DNA of 64,000 bases, taken from Planctomycetota bacterium. GTDB taxonomy: Bacteria > Planctomycetota > Planctomycetia > Pirellulales > UBA1268. Shown piece after piece: positions 42,701 through 51,436 of the stretch. The stretch is from assembly GCA_016872555.1 (NCBI GenBank), contig VGZO01000003.1, positions 1 to 64,000 of the forward strand. Reading direction: 5' to 3'. Both the position numbers and the translations under genes were made by a program. Position 1 is the first letter of the stretch, and the number at the start of each line of letters is the position of its first letter. The notes beneath the pieces were generated by a model. The model did no database searches. It was given only the letters and a program-made list of their open reading frames with translations, and was not told the DNA's origin.

Positions 42701-44119
42701 ATGCACCGTGTACTCCATGTCCTGACCACTGTTCTGTGCCTCGTTACCCCCTTCACCGCCGGTGCCGCGCGGGGTGCCGACGTGCCGCGGCGGCCCAATA
42801 TCGTCGTCATCGTCGCCGACGATCTCGGCTACGCCGACCTCGGCTTCCAAGGGGGGCGCGACGTCCCCACCCCGCACCTCGACGCCCTGGCTGCCACGGG
42901 TGTGCGCTGCACGTCGGGGTACGTCTCCGGCCCCTACTGCAGCCCGACGCGCGCCGGGCTACTCACCGGCCGCTATCAGCAGCGCTTCGGCCACGAATTC
43001 AATCCCGGCCCGCCTGGCCCCGACACGCTCGAGATCGGCCTGCCCCTCACCGAAACGACGCTCGCCGACCGGCTCGGCAAGGCGGGCTACGCCACCGGTC
43101 TGGTGGGCAAGTGGCATCTGGGCAACGGGCCGAACCATCAGCCGCAGTCGCGCGGGTTCGCCGAGTTCTTCGGGTTCCTCGGCGGCGCCCACGGCTACGG
43201 GCCGTTTCCCGACGGCGACAAGGGGCCCAACGCGATCCGCCGCGGCCGCGAGCCGGTGGCCGAGAACGAGTATCTCACCGACGCCTTCGCGCGCGAGGCG
43301 GTGGCGTTCATCGACCGCCATGCGGCAGCGCCGTTCTTCCTCATGCTCACGTTCAACGCGGTCCACACACCGATGGAGGCGCGCGCCGGCTCGGAAGCGC
43401 GCTTCGCCGGCGTCACGCCGCCGCGCCGGCGGACCTACGCGGCGATGCTCGCGGCGATGGACGACGCGGTCGGGAAGGTCACGGCGGCGCTCGCCGAGCG
43501 AAAGCTGACCGGCGACACGGTGGTGTTCTTCATCAGCGACAACGGCGGCCCGCCGGTCAACGCGTCGAGCAACGGCACCCTCCGCGGCCACAAGGCGACC
43601 ACCTGGGAGGGGGGCGTGCGCGTGCCGTTCGTCGTCTCCTGGCCAGGCACCCTGCCGGCCGGGAAGACCTACGACGAGCCTGTGATCCAACTCGACATCG
43701 CCCCGACGGCACTGGCCGCCGCCGGCATCGCCCGCCCCGACGGGCTCGACGGCGTCGACCTGCGCCCGTTCCTCACCGGCGACCGCGGCGGCGCCCCGCA
43801 CGACGCGCTGTACTGGCGCTTCGGACAGCAGCGCGCGATCCGGATGGGGAACTGGAAACTCGTCGACGCGACCGGCGGCACCGGGCCGATGCTCGTCGAC
43901 CTGGCCGCCGACCTCGGCGAGCAGACCGACAAGAGCACCGCCGAGCCGCAGGCGCGGCAGCGCCTCGAGGAGGCCTGGAAAACGTGGAACGCGACCCTTC
44001 AGGAGCCGCGCTGGGGCCGCGGCAACCCCGCGCGCCAGCGGCAGCGCCAGCAGCAACGCCAGCGCCAGCCTCAAGGCGGTCGGCAGACGGTGCCTCCCGC
44101 GACGGCCAGCGACCGATGA
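42701..44119 (+). CDS. Secreted type I sulfatase
   Basis: A 472-residue arylsulfatase-family hydrolase of sulfate esters, exported by a Sec signal (residues 1-30, AGAARGAD). The metal-binding start is VVIVADDLGYADLGFQG, the formylglycine site is YCSPTRAGLLTGRY (Cys about residue 80, needing a formylglycine-generating enzyme), and later motifs are KWHLG, FFLMLTFNAVHTPMEA and FFISDNGGP. The C-terminus after about residue 440 is an odd Gln/Arg-rich tail. Its stop codon overlaps the next gene as ATGA. Confidence 0.94.
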   Translation: MHRVLHVLTTVLCLVTPFTAGAARGADVPRRPNIVVIVADDLGYADLGFQGGRDVPTPHLDALAATGVRCTSGYVSGPYCSPTRAGLLTGRYQQRFGHEFNPGPPGPDTLEIGLPLTETTLADRLGKAGYATGLVGKWHLGNGPNHQPQSRGFAEFFGFLGGAHGYGPFPDGDKGPNAIRRGREPVAENEYLTDAFAREAVAFIDRHAAAPFFLMLTFNAVHTPMEARAGSEARFAGVTPPRRRTYAAMLAAMDDAVGKVTAALAERKLTGDTVVFFISDNGGPPVNASSNGTLRGHKATTWEGGVRVPFVVSWPGTLPAGKTYDEPVIQLDIAPTALAAAGIARPDGLDGVDLRPFLTGDRGGAPHDALYWRFGQQRAIRMGNWKLVDATGGTGPMLVDLAADLGEQTDKSTAEPQARQRLEEAWKTWNATLQEPRWGRGNPARQRQRQQQRQRQPQGGRQTVPPATASDR

Positions 44120-46113
44120 GCCGCCCGGCGGCACGATCGGTTCGGGCCGCGGCGTTCGCCGGCGCCGCGCTGTGCAGCCTGGCGCTGGTCGCCGCCGAAC
44201 CCGCGCCGTCGCTGACGACGTGGGACGGCCGCCACCCGATCGCGCGGATCGAGGCGACTGTCGTTCATTTCGTGCCCGCCGACCGAGAAGTGCTCCCCGA
44301 CTGGCGGGAGCGCGCCGAGTGGTTCGCGCGGCGGATCGAGGCGTTCCACGCGCGCGAGTTCCAGGGGCGCTCCGAACTGGTGGCCCGCGTCGAGGAGGCG
44401 GCGCTGGTGTCGCGGCTCCCGACGGCGGCCCTGCGGGAAGGGGATGCCGACGCGATCTTCTTCCGGACCCTCCGCGAGGCCGACGAGCGGCTTTCGTTCG
44501 CGCGCGAGACGAGGGCGGCGTTTCCCGTCCTCGTCGTCCTCAGCGACATCAACTGGCGGCCGCTCGACGATTTCCACCGCCTCTCCCCGCGCGGAACAGG
44601 GTGGGAGTTCGAGGGGGCCCTGTACCCCGACGGGATCCACGTCCCCGGTGCGGCGTCGGGGGGAGCCCGAGCCACCTACCTCGCCGAGGCCGGCAACGGC
44701 TGGGGGCTGGTGAGTGCCGACGGCTGGCGCGTGCCCTACCGCGGGAGTGACTGCGTCGTCTACCACGAGGGGGTCGGCCACGCGATCGGCCTGCCCCATC
44801 CACAGCAGCCCACCGCCGACGTGATGAGCCAGGGGCAGTACCGCGTCACGCTCGGCCAATCGTGGGTCGACGACGCCCAGAAGCGCACCCTCGGCTGGCG
44901 CCAGGTGGCAGGCTTCGATGCCGCCGCCCACGCGCTGTTCTCCGGGTTCACAGCGGCTCCCGAGCCGGCCGTGCCCCGGCCCGGCCAGGCGGTGGCCCTC
45001 CGCCTCGGGTTTCCCGAAGGCGTCGCCGTGACGTTACCGGTGGTCGAGTTCCAGACGTCGCTGCGCGGACCGTGGACGAGCGTCGCGGTCCCCGCCACGG
45101 CGCTCTCCGACGGCCTGGTGCCCCTCGGGCGCTTCGACCGCCCCTGCCCCGTCGCCTGGCGGGCGCGCGTGCGCCGGGCGCAGCCGCAAGGCACGGCAGA
45201 CGACGCCGCCGAACTATGGGGCTATTTCCAGGTCCGGAGCGAACCGGGCACCCCTCCCCTCCCGACCGACGTCGATCCGCGGTACTTGCCGCAGCGTGAC
45301 ATTGTCGCGGCCGCACCGCCCTGTCCCCGGGAAGGCAGTCCCCCCGCCATCGGAGAGCGCCGGATGATCGCCGTCAGCAACGTCTCGAAGAGCTTCGCCG
45401 GCCAGCGGGTGTTGGCACCGACGAACCTCGATGTGCCGCGCGGGCGGACGACCGTGCTGATCGGCCCGAGCGGCTGCGGCAAGAGCACGCTGCTACGGAT
45501 CATCGTCGGCCTGATCACCCCCGACAGCGGCGGCGTCACGATCGACGGTGAGCCGATGACCGCGGCCACCGCCCTCGAGCTGCGGCGCCGGATCGGCTAC
45601 GTGATCCAGGACGGCGGCCTGTTTCCCCACCTCAGCGGCCGCGACAATGTCACGCTGCTGGCGCGGCGCCGGGGGCGCGACCCCGACTGGATCCGGCGCC
45701 GCGTCGACGAGCTGGCCGATCTGGTGCGCCTGCCGCAGGCGGCTCTCGACCGCCCGCCGGGGGCGCTTTCCGGCGGCCAGCGGCAGCGCCTCGGGATCAT
45801 GCGGGCCTTGGCGCTCGACCCGCCGGTGGTCCTCCTCGACGAGCCACTCGGGGCCCTCGACCCGCTGGTCCGGTACGACCTCCAGGAGGACCTGCGGCGG
45901 ATCTTCCGCGAGCTCGCCAAGACCGTCGTCCTCGTCACCCACGACATGGGTGAGGCCGGCTTCTTCGGCGACGAGATCGTCCTCCTCGGCGGTGGCACGA
46001 TCGTCCAGCGCGGCACGCTCGACGCCCTGATCCACTCCCCCGCCGACGAGTCGGTGCGCCGTTTCATCCTCGCCCACCGGCTCCCGGGCATGACCGCAGG
46101 AGATCACCGATGA
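44116..46113 (+). CDS. Metzincin-like exported protein in frame with an ABC ATPase (apparent 665-residue fusion)
   Basis: One uninterrupted frame runs from the ATG at 44116 (overlapping the sulfatase stop as ATGA) to 46113. Residues 1-25 are a Sec signal, and about 30-400 look like a secreted metalloprotease: the zinc-like motif reads HEGVGHAIGLPH, which has one glycine more than the canonical HExxHxxGxxH. From residue 417 on, the same frame is a complete OpuCA/ProV-like ATPase with its own GGAGAG site and ATG at 45364. A signal peptide with a cytoplasmic ATPase makes no topological sense, so a lost stop codon (1-base indel near 45297-45300, where an adjacent frame has TGA) or independent translation is more likely. 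Confidence 0.7.
   Translation: MSRPAARSVRAAAFAGAALCSLALVAAEPAPSLTTWDGRHPIARIEATVVHFVPADREVLPDWRERAEWFARRIEAFHAREFQGRSELVARVEEAALVSRLPTAALREGDADAIFFRTLREADERLSFARETRAAFPVLVVLSDINWRPLDDFHRLSPRGTGWEFEGALYPDGIHVPGAASGGARATYLAEAGNGWGLVSADGWRVPYRGSDCVVYHEGVGHAIGLPHPQQPTADVMSQGQYRVTLGQSWVDDAQKRTLGWRQVAGFDAAAHALFSGFTAAPEPAVPRPGQAVALRLGFPEGVAVTLPVVEFQTSLRGPWTSVAVPATALSDGLVPLGRFDRPCPVAWRARVRRAQPQGTADDAAELWGYFQVRSEPGTPPLPTDVDPRYLPQRDIVAAAPPCPREGSPPAIGERRMIAVSNVSKSFAGQRVLAPTNLDVPRGRTTVLIGPSGCGKSTLLRIIVGLITPDSGGVTIDGEPMTAATALELRRRIGYVIQDGGLFPHLSGRDNVTLLARRRGRDPDWIRRRVDELADLVRLPQAALDRPPGALSGGQRQRLGIMRALALDPPVVLLDEPLGALDPLVRYDLQEDLRRIFRELAKTVVLVTHDMGEAGFFGDEIVLLGGGTIVQRGTLDALIHSPADESVRRFILAHRLPGMTAGDHR
45364..46113 (+). 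CDS. OpuC-type glycine betaine/choline ABC transporter ATPase
   Basis: The 249-residue ATPase most likely translated from the ATG at 45364 (GGAGAG 7 bases upstream). Walker A is GPSGCGKST, Q-loop YVIQDGGLFPHL, signature LSGGQRQRLG, Walker B PVVLLDEPLGALD, switch VTHDMGEA. The C-terminal CBS domains of long OpuCA proteins are absent; it ends HRLPGM-like and overlaps the next gene by 4 bases. Together with the fused binding protein/permease it forms an osmoprotectant or quaternary-amine importer. Confidence 0.85.
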   Translation: MIAVSNVSKSFAGQRVLAPTNLDVPRGRTTVLIGPSGCGKSTLLRIIVGLITPDSGGVTIDGEPMTAATALELRRRIGYVIQDGGLFPHLSGRDNVTLLARRRGRDPDWIRRRVDELADLVRLPQAALDRPPGALSGGQRQRLGIMRALALDPPVVLLDEPLGALDPLVRYDLQEDLRRIFRELAKTVVLVTHDMGEAGFFGDEIVLLGGGTIVQRGTLDALIHSPADESVRRFILAHRLPGMTAGDHR

Positions 46114-47633
46114 CGCGCCGGGCGACGATCTGGGGGCTGGTGGCCGCGGCCTGCCTGGCCGGTCGGGCCGGCGCGGCGGAGCGCGTCGTGATCGGGTCGA
46201 AGGGGTTCACCGAGGGGATCATCCTCGGGGAGATCCTCGCCGCCACCGTGCGCCACGCCGGCGGCGAACCGGTTCACCGTAAGGCGCTGGGGGGGACGCA
46301 GATCGTCTTTCAGGCGCTCGAGCGCGGCGAGATCGACTGCTACGTCGAATACACCGGGACGCTGTCCGCCGAGATCCTCCGCGACGCCGCGGCCGCGGCG
46401 CCCGAGCGGCTGGCGGAGGCGCTGGCCGCGCGCGGGATCGTCGCCGGCCCCGAACTGGGGTTCGACAACACCTACGGCCTGGCGATGAAGCGCGAGCTCG
46501 CCGAGCGGCTCGGGATCCGCACGATCGGCGATCTGGTGGCCCGTGCCGGCGAGCCGGCGATCGCGGCGCTCGAGTTCGCCTTCAGCGACGAGTTCGTCCG
46601 CCGCGCCGACGGCTGGCCCGCCGTCCGCGCCGCCTACGGCCTGCGGCAGACGCCGCGCGTCGTCGACCATGCCCTGGCCTACAAAGGCATCGACGCCGGA
46701 TCGATCCAGGTCACCGACCTCTACGCCACCGATCCCGAACCGCGCCTCCACGACCTGGTGCTGCTCGAGGACGACCGCCGCGCCTTCCGTGAGTACCGGG
46801 CGCTGATCCTCACCCGGGCCGACCTGCACGAGCGGGCGCCGGCCGTGGCCGCGGCGCTGGCCGAGCTGGCCGGGACGATCGACGGCCCGACGATGGCGGG
46901 GATGAACACCGCCGTGCGCGTCGACAAGCAGGGGGAGGCGGAGGTGGCGACGGCGTTCCTCCGCGAGCGCGTCGGCTGGGACGTCGCGCCGGTCGCTGCC
47001 GACGGCTTCCGCCGGCTCGTCCACGACATCCTCCGCGCCACCGGCCAGCACCTCCTCCTGGTCTTCGTGTCGCTGGCGGCGGCGGTCGTCGTCGGCGTGC
47101 CGGCGGGAATCCTCGCCGATCGGCATCCTGCCGCGGGGCGCTGGATCCTCGGCGCGGCCGGCATCATCCAGACGATCCCCTCGATGGCGGTGCTGGTGTT
47201 CATGGTGCCGCTGCTCGGCCTCGGCTGGCGGCCGGCAGCGCTGGCGCTGTTCCTCTACAGCCTGCTGCCGATCATCCGCGGGACGGCGACCGGCCTGGCG
47301 TCGATCCCCGGCCATCTCCGCGAGGCGGCGCTGGCGCTGGGGCTGACGCCCGGCGAGCGCTTGCGCCTCGTCGAGCTGCCGATGGCGTCACGCTCGATCC
47401 TCGCCGGCATCAAGACCGCCGCGGTGATCAACGTCGGCACCGCCACGATCGGCGGCCTGATCGGCGCCGGCGGCTACGGCGAGGCGATCCTCTCGGGGAT
47501 CCGGCTCGCCGACGCCGCCCGGCTGATGGAGGGAGCGATCCCGGCGGCGCTGGTGGCCCTCGGCCTCGAGCGCGGCTTCGACCGGCTCGAGCGCTGGCTG
47601 GTGCCGGCCGGCCTCCGCACGGCGGGCCGCTGA
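46110..47633 (+). CDS. OpuC-type ABC importer: substrate-binding domain fused to permease
   Basis: A 507-residue protein. The N-terminal signal (ACLAGRAGAA) leads into an OpuAC/ProX-like binding domain (about 25-300) with VVIGSKGFTEGIILGEI and CYVEYTGTLSAEIL, followed by a transmembrane permease domain (about 310-495) with IQTIPSMAVLVFMVP, ALALGLTPGERLRLVELPMA (the EAA loop) and VINVGTATIGGLIGAGGYGE. Separate OpuCB/OpuCD and OpuCC genes are the norm; here permease and binding protein are one chain. The ATPase gene overlaps by 4 bases. Choline, betaine or similar osmoprotectants are the likely cargo. Confidence 0.93.
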   Translation: MTRRATIWGLVAAACLAGRAGAAERVVIGSKGFTEGIILGEILAATVRHAGGEPVHRKALGGTQIVFQALERGEIDCYVEYTGTLSAEILRDAAAAAPERLAEALAARGIVAGPELGFDNTYGLAMKRELAERLGIRTIGDLVARAGEPAIAALEFAFSDEFVRRADGWPAVRAAYGLRQTPRVVDHALAYKGIDAGSIQVTDLYATDPEPRLHDLVLLEDDRRAFREYRALILTRADLHERAPAVAAALAELAGTIDGPTMAGMNTAVRVDKQGEAEVATAFLRERVGWDVAPVAADGFRRLVHDILRATGQHLLLVFVSLAAAVVVGVPAGILADRHPAAGRWILGAAGIIQTIPSMAVLVFMVPLLGLGWRPAALALFLYSLLPIIRGTATGLASIPGHLREAALALGLTPGERLRLVELPMASRSILAGIKTAAVINVGTATIGGLIGAGGYGEAILSGIRLADAARLMEGAIPAALVALGLERGFDRLERWLVPAGLRTAGR

Positions 47634-47724
47634 GGGGCTGATGAGGCCACGGCGAGTTTTTCCCGACCGGGTGAAGGGCCGCGCGCCCCGCAGTACAACG
47701 GGGAACCCAGAGGAGACACCCGGC

Positions 47725-50412
47725 ATGCACCGCCCCTGCACGATTCTGGCGGCGACGATCATCGGTATCGGCTTGGCCGCGGCGCACCCGGCCAACGCCT
47801 GGCAGCCCAGCAGCACCGCCGCTCCCGAAACCGCCCCCCATCCGGGCCGGCGCACGCCAGGCCCGCAGCCCGACGGCTCGGTGATCCTCCCGAACCAGTG
47901 GTCGCTGCGGCCGGTCGGCCGGCAGACCGTGGTCGGCGACTTCCCGGTCAACATCGCCCTCCACCCCGACGGCCGCCACGCCGTCGTTCTCCACTGCGGC
48001 TACGGGCCCCACGAGCTGGCGGTCGGCGACATCGAGACGCGGCGGATCCTGTCACGGACGCGGCTCGACGACGCGTTCCAGGGGCTGGCGTTCGCCGACG
48101 GCGGGACGCGGCTATACGTCTCGGGAGGGTCGGCGGAGACGATCCTCGCCTTCCGCTTCGAGGCCGGCGTGCTCGTGCCGGCCGGAGCGGTGGCGGTGCG
48201 CGAGCCCACGGTCCGCGGCATCCCCTGCGGGATCGCCCTCGGCCCCGGCGGCCACCTCTACGCCGCCAACGTCTGGGGCCACACCGTCTCGGTCGTCTCG
48301 CCGGCGACGGCCGAGCATGCCGCCGTCGTCCATCCCGAGCTGCTCCTCGGCACCGTGGCGCCGGCGCCGGCGCCGATACCACGGCCGACGACCGACGACC
48401 CGTCGATCACCAAGCGCGCCGACGCGCTCCTCGAGCGGGTGATCGCCGACGCCCCCCATCCCTGGACCTGCGTCGTTGACAACGCGCGGCGGCGGCTCTA
48501 CGTCTCGCTGTGGGCACAGGCCGCCGTCGCGGTCCTCGACATCTCCACACCCGACGCGCCGCATGTCGTCGGCCGGGTCGAGGTCGAGGAGCACCCCAAC
48601 GAGATGCTCCTCACCCCCGACGGCGAGCGCCTGTTCGTCGCCAACGCCAACCGCAACAGTGTGTCGGTGATCGATCCCGACACGCTCGCGGTCACCGAGA
48701 CGCTCGTCGCCACGCTGTCGCCCGACGCGCCGCCGGGCAACACCCCCAACTCCCTCGCCCTCTCCCCCGACGGTACGCGGCTCTACGTCTCCAACGCCAC
48801 GATCAACGCCCTCTCGGTGTGGGACGTCGCCGAACCGGGGCGCTCGCGGAGCCTGGGGTTCATCCCCGTCGGCTGGTATCCGACCTGCGTCCGCGTCACC
48901 GCCGACGGCCGCACGCTGCTGGTCGCCAACGGCAAGGGGGTGATCTCCGACTCCAACCGCAACGGCCCGCGCCCCGGCTACGACCGCGACGCGCCGACCC
49001 CCGATTACATCGGCGGGCTGTTCGAGGGGACGGTGTCGTTCATCGACCTGCCCGCCGACGACGAGGCGGGCCGGGCCCGGCTCGCGGAGTGGACGCAGCG
49101 CGCCTTCGCCTGCCGGCCGCCGGCGGCACTCGACGCCTTCACCACCGAGGAGCTCGACGACCATCCGATCCCGCTCTCGGCCGGGGGGAAGAGCCCGATC
49201 ACCCACGTGATCTACGTGGTGAAGGAGAACCGGACCTACGACCAGGTCCTCGGCGACATGCCCGAGGGGCACGGCGACCCGACGCTGTGCCTGTTTCCCG
49301 AGCGTGTCACCCCCAACCACCACGCCCTGGCCCGGGAGTTCGTCCTCCTCGACAACTTCTACGTCGAGAGTGAGGTCAGCGCCGACGGCCACGAATGGAG
49401 CATGGGGGCCTACGCCACCGATTTCGTCGAGCGCAACTGGCCGCTCTCCTACGGCCACAACCGCGCGAAGAAGTTCCCCTATCCCAGCGAGGGGAACTTC
49501 GCCGCGGCGCGGCCGGCGGGGGGCTACATCTGGGACCGGGCGATCGCCGCCGGGGTCTCGTTCCGCAGCTACGGCGAATGGGTCGCCAACGGCCCGACGC
49601 CCGACGCCCCCTGCACGGCCAAGGTGCCGGCGCTCGAGGGGCGCTTCGACCCGGGCTACCGCAGCTTCGACCAGGACTACTCCGATCTCAAGCGTGCCGA
49701 CAGGTTCATCGCCGAACTGGCGCGCTTCGAGCGCGAGGGGGAGATGCCGCGGCTGCAGATCGTCCGCCTTCCCAACGACCACACCAGCGGGGCGAGCCCC
49801 GGCAAGCTCACGCCCACGGCGTTCATGGCGGAAAACGACCTCGCCTTCGGGCGGATCGTCGAGGCGGTGAGCCGGTCGCGCTATTGGCCGACGACGGCGA
49901 TCTTCGTCGTCGAGGACGACGCCCAGAACGGCTCCGACCACGTCGACGCCCACCGCACGATCGCTTTCATGATCAGCCCGTGGGCCCGGCGCGGGGCGGT
50001 CGATTCGACGCTCTACTCGACCAGTTCGATGCTCCGCTCGATCGAGTTGATCCTCGGCCTCGAGCCGATGTCACAGTTCGACGCCGCGGCGCTGCCGATG
50101 GTCCGCTCGTTCGCCAAGACGGCTGACCCCACCCCCTATGTCTGCCGGCCGGCGGCCGTCGATCTCGACGAGCGCAACGTCGCCAGTGCCTGGGGGGCGG
50201 AGGCCTCGCTGGCGATGGATTTTTCGCGCGAAGACGCCGCCGACGACCTGCTCCTCAACGAGATCGTGTGGAAGAGCGTCCGCGGCGCCGATTCGCCGAT
50301 GCCGCCGCCGCGCCGCGCGGCGTTCGTGTTCACGGCGCTCGAAGACGAAGACGACGATGACGGCGACGATGACGACAGCGACGAGGCCGGCGGGGAGCGC
50401 GACGGCGGCTGA
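47725..50412 (+). CDS. Secreted beta-propeller (YncE-like) protein with phosphoesterase domain, paralogue 2
   Basis: An 895-residue paralogue of the 18886-21570 product with the same domain order: Sec signal (AAHPANA), YVTN propeller (about 60-470), phosphoesterase (about 490-850). The shared core HVIYVVKENRTYDQVLGDMP and PNDHTSGASPG is conserved, and FPERVTPNHHALAREFVLLDN matches the first copy in pattern. The acidic tail is longer here (EDEDDDDGDDDD type). AGAGGAG precedes the ATG at 47725. Two such genes in 30 kb suggest a lineage-specific expansion for extracellular phosphate or sugar-phosphate processing, which is inference. Confidence 0.9.
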   Translation: MHRPCTILAATIIGIGLAAAHPANAWQPSSTAAPETAPHPGRRTPGPQPDGSVILPNQWSLRPVGRQTVVGDFPVNIALHPDGRHAVVLHCGYGPHELAVGDIETRRILSRTRLDDAFQGLAFADGGTRLYVSGGSAETILAFRFEAGVLVPAGAVAVREPTVRGIPCGIALGPGGHLYAANVWGHTVSVVSPATAEHAAVVHPELLLGTVAPAPAPIPRPTTDDPSITKRADALLERVIADAPHPWTCVVDNARRRLYVSLWAQAAVAVLDISTPDAPHVVGRVEVEEHPNEMLLTPDGERLFVANANRNSVSVIDPDTLAVTETLVATLSPDAPPGNTPNSLALSPDGTRLYVSNATINALSVWDVAEPGRSRSLGFIPVGWYPTCVRVTADGRTLLVANGKGVISDSNRNGPRPGYDRDAPTPDYIGGLFEGTVSFIDLPADDEAGRARLAEWTQRAFACRPPAALDAFTTEELDDHPIPLSAGGKSPITHVIYVVKENRTYDQVLGDMPEGHGDPTLCLFPERVTPNHHALAREFVLLDNFYVESEVSADGHEWSMGAYATDFVERNWPLSYGHNRAKKFPYPSEGNFAAARPAGGYIWDRAIAAGVSFRSYGEWVANGPTPDAPCTAKVPALEGRFDPGYRSFDQDYSDLKRADRFIAELARFEREGEMPRLQIVRLPNDHTSGASPGKLTPTAFMAENDLAFGRIVEAVSRSRYWPTTAIFVVEDDAQNGSDHVDAHRTIAFMISPWARRGAVDSTLYSTSSMLRSIELILGLEPMSQFDAAALPMVRSFAKTADPTPYVCRPAAVDLDERNVASAWGAEASLAMDFSREDAADDLLLNEIVWKSVRGADSPMPPPRRAAFVFTALEDEDDDDGDDDDSDEAGGERDGG

Positions 50413-50443
50413 GCGCCGGCTCCCGAGCTGCCGCCGACACCCG

Positions 50444-51343
50444 TCAGGCCCAACCGGCGGCGAGGAGCATCGTCGCGGCGTGGATGTCGACGATCTCGTC
50501 GACGTCGGGGCAGTAGCCGCCGCCGCAGACGATCGCCACGGGGAGCCCGGCGCCGCGGGTGGCCGCCAGGACCGCCCGGTCGCGGGCCAGAAGCCCGGCC
50601 TTCGACAGCGCCAGCCGCCCCAGCCGGTCGCCGGCGTAGGGATCGGCGCCGGCGATGTAGAGCGCCAGGTCGGCACGCGCCCGGGCGAGCGACTCGGCCA
50701 ATGCCGGCTCGAGCGCCGCCAGGTAGCCGGCGTCGTCGCAGCCGTCGTCGAGCGGCACGTCGAGCGAGCCGGGATGCTTGCGGAGCGGGAAGTTGCGGGC
50801 ACCGTGGATCGACATCGTGAACACCGTCGGGTCGGCGGCGAAGATCTGCGCCGTGCCGTTGCCCTGGTGGACGTCGCAGTCGAGGATCAGCACGCGCCCG
50901 ACCGCGCCGCGGGCCTGCAACTCGCGGGCGGCGACGGCGGTGTCGTTGAACACGCAGTACCCCTCGCCGAAGTCGCTGCCGGCGTGGTGGGTGCCGCCGG
51001 CGAGGCTTGCGGCCACGCCATCCTCGAGCGCCGCCGCGGCGGCATCGACGGCGGCGCCGGTGCTGCGCAGCGAGCGCTCGACCAGCTCCCCGCTCCAGGG
51101 AAACCCGATCCGGCGCACCTCGGCGGCCGACAGGCTGCCCGACAGCACGCGCCCGACGTAGCCGCGCTCGTGGACGCGGAGCAGCTCGTCGGCCGTCGCC
51201 GCGTGGGGCTCGATGAACTCCAGCGCCGCCCCCGCCGCCGCGTGGGCCTCGAGCCGCTCGCGCAGCCGCCGGTACTTGACCAGCGGGAAGCGGTGCCCCT
51301 CGGGCAGCGGCAGCGGATAGCGGTCGCAGGGATAAAGCCGCAT
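50444..51343 (-). CDS. Histone-deacetylase-family (AcuC/HDAC-like) deacetylase
   Basis: A 299-residue zinc deacetylase. The active-site region reads GGTHHAGSDFGEGYCVFND (catalytic His pair), the metal ligands are in ILDCDVHQGNGTAQIF and ADPYAGDRLG, and the tyrosine lies in CGGGYCPD. Members deacetylate acetyl-lysine proteins or small acetylated amines. It converges on the propeller gene (31-base gap). Substrate unknown; no acetyl-CoA synthetase lies nearby. Confidence 0.92.
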   Translation of the reverse strand: MRLYPCDRYPLPLPEGHRFPLVKYRRLRERLEAHAAAGAALEFIEPHAATADELLRVHERGYVGRVLSGSLSAAEVRRIGFPWSGELVERSLRSTGAAVDAAAAALEDGVAASLAGGTHHAGSDFGEGYCVFNDTAVAARELQARGAVGRVLILDCDVHQGNGTAQIFAADPTVFTMSIHGARNFPLRKHPGSLDVPLDDGCDDAGYLAALEPALAESLARARADLALYIAGADPYAGDRLGRLALSKAGLLARDRAVLAATRGAGLPVAIVCGGGYCPDVDEIVDIHAATMLLAAGWA

Positions 51344-51436
51344 CGGGCGCTCCGGCTGCTGGTGGGACCGGCCCGCGTGAACGACAGGGGCCCCGCACGC
51401 CGCCGGGGGTCCGGAACCGATCGGCTCGGGCGGCGC

